DNA of 64,000 nt. Origin: JBGQDM01 sp041495845. Lineage in GTDB: Bacteria; Acidobacteriota; Terriglobia; Terriglobales; Acidobacteriaceae. Made by a program: the position numbers and the translations under genes. Below the pieces are notes generated by a model. That model made no database searches and was not told the DNA's origin. It was given only the letters and a program-made list of their open reading frames with translations. The stretch spans positions 7,690-71,689 of the forward strand of contig JBGQDM010000004.1 of assembly GCA_041495845.1 (NCBI GenBank), in the 5' to 3' direction. Positions 34,841 through 43,462 of this stretch are shown here, piece by piece; position 1 is the stretch's first letter; the number at the start of each line of letters is the position of its first letter.

Positions 34841-35830
34841 ATGATCAAGACAGCTGATCGGCGTTCTTTCTTGAAGATTGCGGGGACTTCGCTGGGCATG
34901 GGTGTGCTCTACAGCGCATGGCCCGGCGCGGCCAGCGACGGGGAAACCGGCGAAATGTTCCGTTTGTTGGGTAAGGCCAACGGAGAACGGCCGTCGCCAT
35001 TTACCTTCGTACAGCTCAGCGACGCCCACGTGGGCTTTAACGGGCCGCCGGATCCGCTGGGCACAAAAGCCTTTGAGCGCGCCATCGAGATGGTGAACGC
35101 GCTCCCGCAGGCACCCGATCTGGTGCTCTTTACCGGCGACCTGACGCACGACTCCGAAGACAAAGACGAGCATGTACGACGCTTCCAGCGCTTCCGCGAG
35201 CTTTCTGGACAGCTCAAGGCCGGCAGAGTGGTCTGTGTTCCGGGCGAGCACGATGCGGGCCTGGATGCCGGCATCCTTTATCGGGAGCAAATCGGGGAAA
35301 GCCACTACTCCTTCGATCACCGCGGCGTACATTTTGTTGCTCTCGACAACGTTTCGCGCGCCAAGCCAGAAGTCGGCAAGGAGCAAATCGCCTGGCTGCA
35401 GAAAGACGTGGCGCGTTTTCCGAAGACGGCGCCGATGGTGGTGTTTACCCACCGCCCGTTATTTGACCTCAAGCCGGACTGGGAGTGGTTCACCAGCGAT
35501 GGCGACGATGTCATGAACGTGCTCGCGCCTTATGAGAACGTCACTGTGCTCTACGGGCACATTCACCGCGATCACGAGCACCACGAGGGCCATGCGCAGC
35601 ATTTTGCGGCGCGTTCCCTGATTTTCGCGTTTCCCGACCCAGAGAAGGTCGCCGACAAGAAACCGAACCCATTCGACAAGGAGCATCCGTTTCAGAATCT
35701 GGGCATCCGCGTGGTGCGGGAAGCGGGACGGACCGGCGTATCGCCCGCCGTCCAGGACGTGGAACTGACGCTGCGGGAATATTCCGGGCTGAACGGCATT
35801 CAGCAACTTTTGAAGCAGCCTCTGGGCTGA
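34841..35830 (+). CDS. Tat-exported calcineurin-like metallophosphoesterase
   Basis: The N-terminus MIKTADRRSFLKIAGTSLG is a twin-arginine signal (RRSFLK), so the protein is folded before export. Metal motifs are Asp61-x-His63 (SDAHVG), GDLTHD, GEHD (136-138 for E-H-D), THRP and GHIHRDH. The third motif is GEHD instead of the usual GNHD: the Asn metal ligand is Glu136. The substrate is unknown. The start is taken as 34841 because GGAGG precedes it; GTG at 34829 is unlikely. It leads a three-gene operon with a CuA cupredoxin and cytochrome c. Confidence 0.85.
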   Translation: MIKTADRRSFLKIAGTSLGMGVLYSAWPGAASDGETGEMFRLLGKANGERPSPFTFVQLSDAHVGFNGPPDPLGTKAFERAIEMVNALPQAPDLVLFTGDLTHDSEDKDEHVRRFQRFRELSGQLKAGRVVCVPGEHDAGLDAGILYREQIGESHYSFDHRGVHFVALDNVSRAKPEVGKEQIAWLQKDVARFPKTAPMVVFTHRPLFDLKPDWEWFTSDGDDVMNVLAPYENVTVLYGHIHRDHEHHEGHAQHFAARSLIFAFPDPEKVADKKPNPFDKEHPFQNLGIRVVREAGRTGVSPAVQDVELTLREYSGLNGIQQLLKQPLG

Positions 35831-35865
35831 GATTGATAACCAGCAAAAACTCAAGGAGATAGCAC

Positions 35866-36240
35866 ATGAAGAAACGAATCTTGCTTTGGACTTCAACAAC
35901 AACCGCGTTGGCCTTCGCTCTCTGGGGCGCGCCCGGCTCGCCCAGCGTGGCGCGCGCTCAGGAAAAAGTTCCCGTGGTGGAGATCACAGCCAAGCGCTTC
36001 GCCTTTAGCCCGGCCCAGATCACGCTGAAGAAGGGAGAGACGGTCCGACTGCGTATTCACAGTGAAGACGTGACGCACGGCTTCTTTCTGCGGCCACTCA
36101 AGCTGGACGAAGAAATTCCGGCGGGGCAGACGGCGGAATTCACCGTCACCCCGCAGACAGCCGGAACGTTCAACCTGATCTGCGATCACTTCTGCGGTTC
36201 CGGTCATGGAGGGATGCACATGACGGTGGTGGTGGAGTAA
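35866..36240 (+). CDS. free-standing CuA-type cupredoxin, exported
   Basis: The 124-residue protein has a signal peptide (about 1-32) and a single cupredoxin domain. It carries His71 and C-x3-C-x3-H-x2-M (Cys106, Cys110, His114, Met117 in CDHFCGSGHGGM). These are the ligands of a binuclear CuA centre, as in cytochrome oxidase subunit II and nitrous-oxide reductase. No oxidase subunit II membrane hairpin is present. AAGGAGA precedes the ATG. It sits between a metallophosphoesterase and a cytochrome c, so a periplasmic electron-transfer role is likely. Confidence 0.85.
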   Translation: MKKRILLWTSTTTALAFALWGAPGSPSVARAQEKVPVVEITAKRFAFSPAQITLKKGETVRLRIHSEDVTHGFFLRPLKLDEEIPAGQTAEFTVTPQTAGTFNLICDHFCGSGHGGMHMTVVVE

Positions 36241-36770
36241 TGATGCGAGCAGCGCTCTGTTTTCCGATCATCCTGTTGCTGGCGGGTTGCGCGGCGCATC
36301 CTCCCGGACGGATGGAAACGGCCGTGGCGGGAGCGGTGAAACACCGCCTCACGGTGGGCGGCCGCGGCGAGCGAAACCCGCTGCCAGCAGGCGAGGAAAC
36401 CGTGGCCTCTGGGCGCAAGCAGTTCTCCTATTACTGTGCCAACTGTCACGGGCTGGATGCGCAGAACACGGGTGTGCCGTTTGCAGCCGCGATGGCGCCG
36501 CCGGTGCCGTCGCTGGCGTCGCCCGAGGTGCAGGCTTACAGCGATGGCCAACTGCACTGGATCATCACCAACGGCCTGTTTCCTTCTGGCATGCCGGCGT
36601 CACGCGATCTGCTGCACGACGAGGAAATCTGGGAGATCGTGGCTTATCTGCGGCATTTGCCGCCAGCGGGAGGTTTGGAGCAACCGGCGGGCGTTTCGCC
36701 GAAACCCGGGCCCAGCGCAATACCGGCCGGAACAAAAGCGCACACGCCAGCGGCGTCGCAGAGACTCTAG
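36240..36770 (+). CDS. lipoprotein c-type cytochrome
   Basis: The 176-residue protein has a lipobox (LLLAGC, Cys17), one haem motif CANCH (Cys66, Cys69, His70) and a likely distal ligand Met118 (SGMPAS). It is thus a mono-haem class I cytochrome anchored to the membrane. The C-terminal 40 residues are Pro/Ala-rich. The start codon overlaps the cupredoxin stop (TAATG), a strong sign of co-translation. It likely passes electrons to or from the CuA cupredoxin. It ends four bases into the convergent epimerase gene. Confidence 0.85.
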   Translation: MMRAALCFPIILLLAGCAAHPPGRMETAVAGAVKHRLTVGGRGERNPLPAGEETVASGRKQFSYYCANCHGLDAQNTGVPFAAAMAPPVPSLASPEVQAYSDGQLHWIITNGLFPSGMPASRDLLHDEEIWEIVAYLRHLPPAGGLEQPAGVSPKPGPSAIPAGTKAHTPAASQRL

Positions 36771-37831
36771 GCCGACGGTGCGCGAAACGTGTCGCGGAAG
36801 GCCTCTTCGACCGTGTATTTGATGGTGTCCTCATACTTCGCGCCGAGGAAATTGCGCAGCCGGGTTGTGTCCATGACGTATTCGCTGGTCATGTAAGGCA
36901 ACGCTTCGGGTGGGATGGCGGAGATGCGGCGCTTCCAGAGAAACTCCAGAACCATCCGGCCGGCCCACAAGCCGGGCACGCGGACGAGTTTGTTTTCCGC
37001 CAACTCGATGCAGCGGGCGAAATCGATAGGCTCGCCACGTCCCGCTACGTTGAGCACGGTCAGGCGCTGCGTTGCCGGCTCGGTCTGCCGCAGGAGGTGA
37101 GCGATCAAACGGGCAACATCGTCCACGTGCACAAACTGCAGCCGGTTCTTGAGATAGCGCTCGCCCCACGGGAGCATGCAGGGCAGGCGTTTGCCGGCTT
37201 CGCGCATGCGGGCGGCGCGTGCGCCCGTGCCATTGGGCGTGCCGCGAAACGCGCCCACCATGTAGTTTTCCATGCTGGCGCCAGCGAAAATATGTGGTCG
37301 CAGAATGTAGACACTGCAATTGCGCAAGGCGGGCGCGCGCATCTGCACGACTTCATCCGCTTCGCGCTTGTGGATGGCGTAAGGCAGCGTGTGACCGGCC
37401 AGACGTGTCTCTTCCGTGGCTGGGCGAGACAGGTCGCACCCATAGGCAGAAACACTGCTCAGGTGGATGAACTGGCGCACGCCATCATCTTCATTCCGGT
37501 TGGCTTCGGTGACGGCTTCCATCACTCGGGCGGTGCCAGCCACATTGATCTGCCACATGCGCTCCGCATCGAGCACGCCGGCGCGCACCGGATCGAGCAC
37601 GAACGCGAGATGTACCACCGCCGCCGGCCGCACCTCGCGCAACAGGGTCAGCAATTGCTCGCAGGTTTCCTCGCGCCCCAGGTCGAGCGCTTCAAAACGC
37701 AGCGGCAGGGTGGTTTGGGGCGGGCGCACATCCACCCCAATGACAGAAAAATCGCCCAGCAGCGGCAGCAGCCGGGCGCCGAGGTTCCCGGCCACGCCGG
37801 TGATGACAATGGGCCTGGGCTCAGTCATCAC
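36767..37831 (-). CDS. NAD-dependent epimerase/dehydratase (extended SDR)
   Basis: The 354-residue protein has the nucleotide-binding motif GVAGNLG near the N-terminus and the catalytic YAIHK (YxxxK) with Ser in the HLSSVSAYG strand. This is the extended SDR family acting on nucleotide-sugars or similar. The exact substrate cannot be told. The ATG overlaps the stop of the upstream foldase gene by four bases, so they form an operon on the minus strand. Confidence 0.8.
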   Translation of the reverse strand: MMTEPRPIVITGVAGNLGARLLPLLGDFSVIGVDVRPPQTTLPLRFEALDLGREETCEQLLTLLREVRPAAVVHLAFVLDPVRAGVLDAERMWQINVAGTARVMEAVTEANRNEDDGVRQFIHLSSVSAYGCDLSRPATEETRLAGHTLPYAIHKREADEVVQMRAPALRNCSVYILRPHIFAGASMENYMVGAFRGTPNGTGARAARMREAGKRLPCMLPWGERYLKNRLQFVHVDDVARLIAHLLRQTEPATQRLTVLNVAGRGEPIDFARCIELAENKLVRVPGLWAGRMVLEFLWKRRISAIPPEALPYMTSEYVMDTTRLRNFLGAKYEDTIKYTVEEAFRDTFRAPSA

Positions 37832-38910
37832 TCCTTGTCATCATCGTCGTCCTCGCCCTGCTTCTGGGCGGGATCCGTCGGCGGCGCGGGCGGCGCCTTG
37901 GGGGCAGGGAAGTAGGTTTCGTTGAACTGCGGTTTGGCGGAGGTCATCAGCTCCTGCATCTTCTGCTGGAAGCGCTGGCCCTGCAACGTGTTTACGATCT
38001 GTTCCTTCACTTCTTCCAAGGGGATATCGCGCCGCGAGACGAGCTTGTAAATGTAGAACCCATTGCTTTCGGCGAGCAGTTGCGAAACCTCTCCCGGCTT
38101 CAGGTCAAAGACGGCGCGATGCGGCGACGGTACGGCACTGCGGGTGATTTTGCCCAGCTTGGTGGAGGGCGAACCGGCCTTCAGACGCGCGGCAGCAAAA
38201 GCTTCTTTCTGCAGTGCGTCGAAGTCTTCGCCGGCCACGGCACGGGCATGTAATTTTGCGGCTACGCTCTTCATGAAGGCGTCATCGTCGGCCTTGCTGG
38301 CGGAAGCTTTGGCCGGTGCCGCGCCTAGGCTCTTCCCACCCGCCGTCTTAGCTGCGGCGGGCTTGGGCGCCGGGGCGCGGTCCTTGGGAACGTACAGGCG
38401 CACCAACTCGGCTTCCTCAAAATTTGCTTTGTTCTCGCCGTAGTACTTCTGCAGATCGGCGTCGGGAACGTTCTTGGCCTCGTCCTGCACCGCCTGGGAA
38501 AGAAGCTGCTGCAGGATCTGCATGTGCGAAAGCTGGGTCAGCTGGTCGAAGCGCGGCGTTTTCTCCAGCGAGCGTTGCCGCGCCTGATACGCCAGCACCA
38601 GCAGACGGGCGTAATTGTTGGCAAACTGCCGCTGGAACTGCTGCGGCATTTGCGGCTGCAGGGCCTGCGTGGTGCGCTCAAACTCCTCGCGCGTCACCAC
38701 GGTGCGGCAACTCTTGTCGGCCGCGGGCGCCTGACAGACGCCCTCAATGGTGATGACGGGTGTGTCGGCGGCAACAGCCGGAGCGGTAGCCGCCGGAGTG
38801 GTAGCGGCGGCGGACGAAGCGGGGGCGGGGGCAGGGCTGGGCGCCTGGGCGGTCGAAATACAGGCGGCCGAAAGCAGCAGCAATCCCACCAGGATGCGTG
38901 GCACCATCAT
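37828..38910 (-). CDS. PpiC/SurA-like peptidylprolyl isomerase, exported
   Basis: The 360-residue protein has a signal peptide ending near AQA and an Ala/Pro-rich linker (25-50). A SurA-like N-terminal helical region (about 70-165) and a parvulin-type domain (about 165-320, split by a Lys/Ala/Pro linker) follow. The end is GEDDDDDKE-rich. It is expected to assist folding of outer-membrane or periplasmic proteins. Parvulin catalytic signature residues are weakly conserved, so isomerase activity is uncertain. It is cotranscribed with the downstream epimerase. Confidence 0.72.
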   Translation of the reverse strand: MMVPRILVGLLLLSAACISTAQAPSPAPAPASSAAATTPAATAPAVAADTPVITIEGVCQAPAADKSCRTVVTREEFERTTQALQPQMPQQFQRQFANNYARLLVLAYQARQRSLEKTPRFDQLTQLSHMQILQQLLSQAVQDEAKNVPDADLQKYYGENKANFEEAELVRLYVPKDRAPAPKPAAAKTAGGKSLGAAPAKASASKADDDAFMKSVAAKLHARAVAGEDFDALQKEAFAAARLKAGSPSTKLGKITRSAVPSPHRAVFDLKPGEVSQLLAESNGFYIYKLVSRRDIPLEEVKEQIVNTLQGQRFQQKMQELMTSAKPQFNETYFPAPKAPPAPPTDPAQKQGEDDDDDKE

Positions 38911-39022
38911 GATTCCTCCGAAGCAAATGAGAACGAACCGCTAAAATCCTAGCACAGCGCTTCGGGGAGGGCTGCATTCTGTGCTTGGCGGAAGTTTCGC
39001 CGGGCGGCGATAATCAGACAGC

Positions 39023-40453
39023 ATGGCGGAAATCCTGGTAGCCAGCGATCGTTCGGCGATGCAGGCGGAGAAGCGCACGGTTGCGGGCAATTCCGTGTTC
39101 GCCGCCATCGCCATCACCAGCCTCAAGATTGTGGTTGGCATTTCGACCGGTTCGCTCGGCATTCTTTCCGAGGCGGCCCACTCGGGCCTGGATCTGGTGG
39201 CGGCGATTGTCACGTTCTTTTCTGTGCGCGTCTCGGACCGGCCCGCCGATGCCGACCACCAATACGGTCATGGCAAGGTGGAGAATTTTTCCGCGTTCAT
39301 CGAAACCGGGCTGCTACTGCTGACCTGCGTCTGGATTGTCTACGAAGCGGCGAAGCGGCTGTTTGTACACAGTGTGGAGATTGAACCCACCGTCGCCGCG
39401 TTCGGGGTCATGATGTTCTCCATCGGCGTGGACTGGTGGCGGTCCCGGGCACTGGGGCGGATCGCGGTGAAATACGACAGCCAGGCGCTGGAAGCGGATG
39501 CTCTTCACTTTTCCACTGACATCTGGTCCAGCCTGGTGGTGATTCTTGGCTTGGCGGTAGTCCAGGCCGGACGCACGTATCACCTACCCGTCTTGCAGAA
39601 GGCCGACCCAGTTGCCGCACTCTTTGTTGCCGGCGTGGTGGTCTGGGTCAGTTCGCGTCTGGCGCGCAAAACCATCGACGCGCTGCTGGATGCCGCGCCC
39701 GCCGGCGTCCGAAATCGCATCCTCAACGCCGCCGCCGGCGTCGACGGAGTCATGGACGTGGACCGGGCCCGCATTCGTCGCGCCGGGAACCGGTACTTCG
39801 CCGACCTCAACGTCGGCTTGGCCCGCAACCTCACCTTCCAACGCGCCGAGCAGGTGGTCGAAGACGTGACGGCAGCCGTGAACCGCGTCTTGCCCGATGC
39901 CGACGTGGTCGTCCACCCCTTGGCTCGTGCCGGACGAGGGGAGAGTATTTACGATCGCATTCGCGCCGTGGCGACGCGGCACAACTGCAACGTCCACGAC
40001 GTCAGCGTGCAGGATCTCAATGGCAAACTGCACGTGGAACAGCACTTGGAACTGGACGAGACGCTGGCGCTCAAAGACGCTCACGATCGCGTCACCCTGC
40101 TAGAAGCCGAGATCCGCCGCGAGGTGCCCGAGATTGCTTCCATTCTTACTCACATCGAGAGTGAACCGGCGACCATCGAGGCCGGCGAAGACGAACTACA
40201 GGATGCGGCGCTGGAGCGCCGGCTGAAAAAAATCGCGGCCAAGTTTTCTGACCTGGTCGATATGCACGACGTGCGCTTCAAGCGAGTGCGCGGGCGCCTC
40301 TATCTTTCCTGCCACTGCACCATGTCGGACGCATTGCCACTGGCCCGGGTGCACGATTTGCAGACAGAACTGGAAATCCGCTTCAAGCAGGAAGCTCCTG
40401 AATTGTTTCGCGTGCTCATCCATCCCGAGCCGCAGACGGACAATCGCCGATGA
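39023..40453 (+). CDS. cation diffusion facilitator with three C-terminal ZT-dimer-like repeats
   Basis: The 476-residue protein has an N-terminal six-helix transporter (about 10-215). Metal sites are SEAAHSGLD in helix 2 and DALHFSTD in helix 5, the HxxxD/DxxHxxxD pattern of Zn2+/Mn2+/Fe2+ exporters. Unlike FieF (300 residues), three copies of the cytosolic domain follow (about 228-302, 308-382 and 397-470). Each has a GVxDV/NVHDV/DMHDV-type strand and ends in a HPLA, HIES or HPEP motif. The extra copies may bind metal or dimerise in a larger assembly. Confidence 0.82.
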   Translation: MAEILVASDRSAMQAEKRTVAGNSVFAAIAITSLKIVVGISTGSLGILSEAAHSGLDLVAAIVTFFSVRVSDRPADADHQYGHGKVENFSAFIETGLLLLTCVWIVYEAAKRLFVHSVEIEPTVAAFGVMMFSIGVDWWRSRALGRIAVKYDSQALEADALHFSTDIWSSLVVILGLAVVQAGRTYHLPVLQKADPVAALFVAGVVVWVSSRLARKTIDALLDAAPAGVRNRILNAAAGVDGVMDVDRARIRRAGNRYFADLNVGLARNLTFQRAEQVVEDVTAAVNRVLPDADVVVHPLARAGRGESIYDRIRAVATRHNCNVHDVSVQDLNGKLHVEQHLELDETLALKDAHDRVTLLEAEIRREVPEIASILTHIESEPATIEAGEDELQDAALERRLKKIAAKFSDLVDMHDVRFKRVRGRLYLSCHCTMSDALPLARVHDLQTELEIRFKQEAPELFRVLIHPEPQTDNRR

Positions 40454-40505
40454 GCGGGGGTAACGCAAACTCTTGTGCTGAGCGTTCCAGGGAAAGGATG
40501 AATCC

Positions 40506-40916
40506 ATGATTACCGCGTCGGCCACCTGGGTGGACCGCGAACGCTTTCTCGGTGCTGCCTCCAGCGGACATGCCATCGCAGTGGATGCCGCTACCGAAAA
40601 AACCGCCTGTAGCCCGGTAGAGCTGGTGCTGATCGGACTCTGTGGCTGCACCGCCAGTGATGTCGTCAACATCCTGCGCAAGAAGCGCGAGCCGTTTACC
40701 AGCCTGGAAGTGCGGGCGGAAGCGGAGCGCGCTGCCACTCCCCCTAAGGTCTACACTGCCATTCGCCTTGTGTATCGCGTGGGCGGAGCGGTGTCGCAGA
40801 AAACCATGGAAGACGCGGTGCGCCTATCCAAGGAAAAGTATTGCTCCGTTTCGGCCATGCTGCAGAAGACTGCGAAGATCAGTTTTGAAATCGAGTATGT
40901 GGCGCCGCCGGAATGA
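40506..40916 (+). CDS. OsmC/YhfA-family protein
   Basis: The 136-residue protein belongs to the OsmC family. Cys46 or Cys48 (GLCGCTASDV) and Cys113 (KYCSVS) are the likely redox pair, as in OsmC/Ohr peroxidases; the sequence is nearer YhfA. It may reduce organic hydroperoxides, but the substrate is unknown. Its stop overlaps the next gene by four bases. Confidence 0.85.
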   Translation: MITASATWVDRERFLGAASSGHAIAVDAATEKTACSPVELVLIGLCGCTASDVVNILRKKREPFTSLEVRAEAERAATPPKVYTAIRLVYRVGGAVSQKTMEDAVRLSKEKYCSVSAMLQKTAKISFEIEYVAPPE

Positions 40917-41884
40917 CCGCGGCCAAGGGAATGCCGCGGCAGCGCCACCCTTTGCGCGGCTGTGCCTGGATTGCGTTAGCCGCCCTGCAGTGGGGGATCG
41001 CGGCCAGTCTGGGTCGCGCCGTGTTTACCGGACGACTCCGTCTGGGCGGTGAAGTGATCGGAGCCGTGGATCCGCTGGCGCTTTCCCAGGCGCGAGCTTC
41101 GATCTCGTTGGTGGTTCTGGCGGTGGCGCTGCTCGCCAGCCGCGGACTGCGCCCGCTGCTCTTACCCGCACGCGACCTGGCCCGCGTGACTCTTCTCGGA
41201 ACCCTCGGCGTGGCCGCTTCCAACTATCTTTACTACCTGGCCATTCAACGCACCAACGTGGCCACCGCCATCATTGTGCAGTACACCGCGCCGGTGTGGG
41301 TGCTGCTCTACATGGTGGGACGCGGACAGCAAAAGGCAACGCTCAAACATTTTGCCGGCGTGGGCCTGGCGGTGGTGGGCATCGCTCTGGTGATTGATGT
41401 GCTTCGCGGCGGGCTCAAACTTGACCGGCTGGGCCTGCTCGCCGCCTTGCTGGCCGCATTCGCCTTCACCCTCTACAACGTGACGGCGCACGACTTGCTC
41501 CGGCGTTACGACCGCTGGAAGGTCTTACTCTGGGCGCTGGTGAGCGCGTCGCTGTTCTGGGTGGTGGTGAATCCGCCGTGGAAAGTGGCCGCCGCTCACT
41601 ATAACCGCGGGCAGTGGATGTTTTTGTCGCTGTTCGCGCTGGTGTCGCTGCTGGGACCGTTCTCCTGCTATTTTGCCGGTTTGCAGCATCTGACTCCCAG
41701 CACCGCGGTCGTCACCAGTTGTCTGGAACCGGTATTTTCCATTCTGATTGCCGCGCTGGCTCTCGGCGAAGGTTTGAACTCGGTGCAGGGAAGCGGTGTG
41801 GTACTGGTGTTGCTCGCCATCACGTTGGTGCAGTGGCCCGAGCGCGGTAAGGCGGAAGTGGTGGTCGTCGAGCCGGTCGATTGA
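40913..41884 (+). CDS. EamA-family (DMT superfamily) transporter
   Basis: The 323-residue protein has ten membrane segments in two EamA halves (about 15-150 and 170-310), with TNVATAIIVQYTAPVWVLL and LTPSTAVVTSCLEPVFSILIAALALGE at the ends of the repeats. It is a likely metabolite or drug exporter; substrate unknown. The ATG lies in an ATGA overlap with the OsmC-type gene, so the two are translationally coupled. Confidence 0.85.
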   Translation: MTAAKGMPRQRHPLRGCAWIALAALQWGIAASLGRAVFTGRLRLGGEVIGAVDPLALSQARASISLVVLAVALLASRGLRPLLLPARDLARVTLLGTLGVAASNYLYYLAIQRTNVATAIIVQYTAPVWVLLYMVGRGQQKATLKHFAGVGLAVVGIALVIDVLRGGLKLDRLGLLAALLAAFAFTLYNVTAHDLLRRYDRWKVLLWALVSASLFWVVVNPPWKVAAAHYNRGQWMFLSLFALVSLLGPFSCYFAGLQHLTPSTAVVTSCLEPVFSILIAALALGEGLNSVQGSGVVLVLLAITLVQWPERGKAEVVVVEPVD

Positions 41885-41897
41885 TTGCCCGCGTACC

Positions 41898-42380
41898 CTA
41901 CAGCTGGCTCAAATATCCAACCACTTCGGAGGAAGTCCAATCCACCGCGCCTATGAACTTGCGGCGCACTACACCTTGACGATCAATGATGTAGGTTTCC
42001 GGAAACTTGAAGCTGCCGTAGAGCGCATTCGACTTCTGGTCGGGATCGCGGACGGCGAGCAATTCCACCTTGTGGTCCACGAGAAATTTCCGGTAGGCGG
42101 ACTCGTCGGCGTCCACGCTGACCGCGAGCACAAGCACGCCCTTGTCCTTGAGGCGGCGCTGCATTTCTACCAGTGAGGGCATCTCCACCACGCAAGGCGG
42201 ACACCACGTCGCCCAGAAGTTGAGCACCACGATCTGGCCGCGCAGCTGGCTGAGCGTGACCGTACGCGCGGAATCGTGCACGGTGAAATCAGGGGCGGCG
42301 TTGCCGATGCGCGGCGGCCGCGGATTGCCGTAGCAGCCGCTGAGCAGGACAAGCAGCAAGAAGCTGGCGATGCGTTTCAC
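41898..42380 (-). CDS. TlpA/ResA-like thioredoxin-fold lipoprotein
   Basis: The protein has 160 residues from a GTG start. A lipobox (LLSGC, Cys16) indicates a lipid anchor, and the active site is WCPPC (Cys60, Cys63). ResA/TlpA proteins reduce disulfides in the periplasm, including apocytochrome c cysteines for haem attachment. The PETYIIDRQGVV segment has the cis-Pro. An upstream in-frame reading to 42722 crosses into the divergent gene and is not used. Confidence 0.85.
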   Translation of the reverse strand: MKRIASFLLLVLLSGCYGNPRPPRIGNAAPDFTVHDSARTVTLSQLRGQIVVLNFWATWCPPCVVEMPSLVEMQRRLKDKGVLVLAVSVDADESAYRKFLVDHKVELLAVRDPDQKSNALYGSFKFPETYIIDRQGVVRRKFIGAVDWTSSEVVGYLSQL

Positions 42381-42385
42381 ACGGC

Positions 42386-42391
42386 TATAAT
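42386..42391. promoter_or_regulatory. shared TATAAT element between divergent genes
   Basis: TATAAT on the plus strand, in the sequence CTATAATACC, also reads TATTATAG on the minus strand. It sits 6 bases before the TlpA-like gene and 26 before the glycosyltransferase gene. No clear -35 element is visible. Confidence 0.3.
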
Positions 42392-42417
42392 ACCGAATCC
42401 CTCCTCTCGGCGAATCC

Positions 42418-43458
42418 GTGGGCGAAGAAACCAGCCAACTCGCAGTGCCCGAGGTGTCCGTGATCATTCCGGCGCGCAATGAAGAATTGTCGCTCGGACG
42501 CTGTTTGCGGTCGCTGACAGCGCAGGGGGGCGTGGCGGTAGAAATCTTAGTTGTCGACGACCACTCTACCGACCGTACGCGCGCCATCGCCGATTCGTTT
42601 GCCGGGGTGCGGGTGCTGGCCGCGCCCGACTTGCCGCCCGGCTGGACGGGCAAGAACCATGCGGTGTGGGTGGGAAGCAGGGAAGCACGCGGCCCCTGGC
42701 TGTTGTTTACCGACGCGGACACGGTGCATTTGCCCGGTTCCCTGGCGGCAGCCTTGGCGGAAGCGAAGCAGCATGGGGTGGCGTTGCTGTCGTATTCTCC
42801 GGAGCAGGAAGTGCGGGGATTCTGGGAGCGGGCAGTGATGCCGGTGATTTTCGGCGAACTGGCCAGCGCTTACCGGCCAGAGGAGGTGAGCGATCCAGCC
42901 AGCCCGGTGGCGGCGGCGAATGGTCAGTACATGCTAATTTCGCGGGTAGCGTATGACGCCGTGGGCGGGCATCAGGCGATGGCGAACGCGGTCCTGGAAG
43001 ATGTGGAACTGGCGCGCCGGGTGAAACATGCGGGTCTGGGGCTTCGTTTCCGGCTGGGGCGGGGCGCTGTCCGTGCGCGCATGTATCGCAGCCTGTCAGC
43101 CTTGCGCGAGGGCTGGACGAAGAACCTGGCGCTGTTGTTTCCCAATGCCAAGCTGCTGGCGGCGCGGCGGGCGGCTGAGTTCGTCCTGATGGTGGACGCG
43201 CTGGTTGGCTTGTGGCTGGCGGCCCGGGTTGGAAACGCGGCAACTCTTTGGTTTGCCGTGGGTGCAACCCTGTTGCTGGGGAATCTCCTGCGCCGGGTGC
43301 GGCGCGCCCACTTCGGGGCCCTCTCCAACACCCTGGCCCTACTGGGTTTGCCTTTTTTTTCGTATCTTTTGCTGCGTTCGGTACTCTGTTATAGATCGGG
43401 ACGCGTGACCTGGAAGGGGCGTACCTACCCTGGACCCGGCCAGCCATCCCCCAAGTGA
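42418..43458 (+). CDS. family 2 glycosyltransferase, membrane-anchored
   Basis: The protein has 346 residues from a GTG start. The GT-A core shows VSVIIPARNEELSLGRCLRSL, the DDHSTDRT segment, the DxD motif in FTDADTVH and EDVELARRV. Two or three hydrophobic helices near the C-terminus (about 240-330) anchor it, and it ends GRVTWKGRTYPG, as in HpnB/carotenoid-type glycosyltransferases. It probably glycosylates a lipid; the acceptor is unknown. It leads a possible operon with the pterin genes. Confidence 0.78.
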   Translation: MGEETSQLAVPEVSVIIPARNEELSLGRCLRSLTAQGGVAVEILVVDDHSTDRTRAIADSFAGVRVLAAPDLPPGWTGKNHAVWVGSREARGPWLLFTDADTVHLPGSLAAALAEAKQHGVALLSYSPEQEVRGFWERAVMPVIFGELASAYRPEEVSDPASPVAAANGQYMLISRVAYDAVGGHQAMANAVLEDVELARRVKHAGLGLRFRLGRGAVRARMYRSLSALREGWTKNLALLFPNAKLLAARRAAEFVLMVDALVGLWLAARVGNAATLWFAVGATLLLGNLLRRVRRAHFGALSNTLALLGLPFFSYLLLRSVLCYRSGRVTWKGRTYPGPGQPSPK

Positions 43459-43462
43459 ACTC

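Noticed and set aside
36287..37915. A 542-codon plus-strand open frame over the epimerase gene
   Set aside because: It is antisense to the SDR gene and out of frame with the cytochrome c gene; both have clear family motifs.
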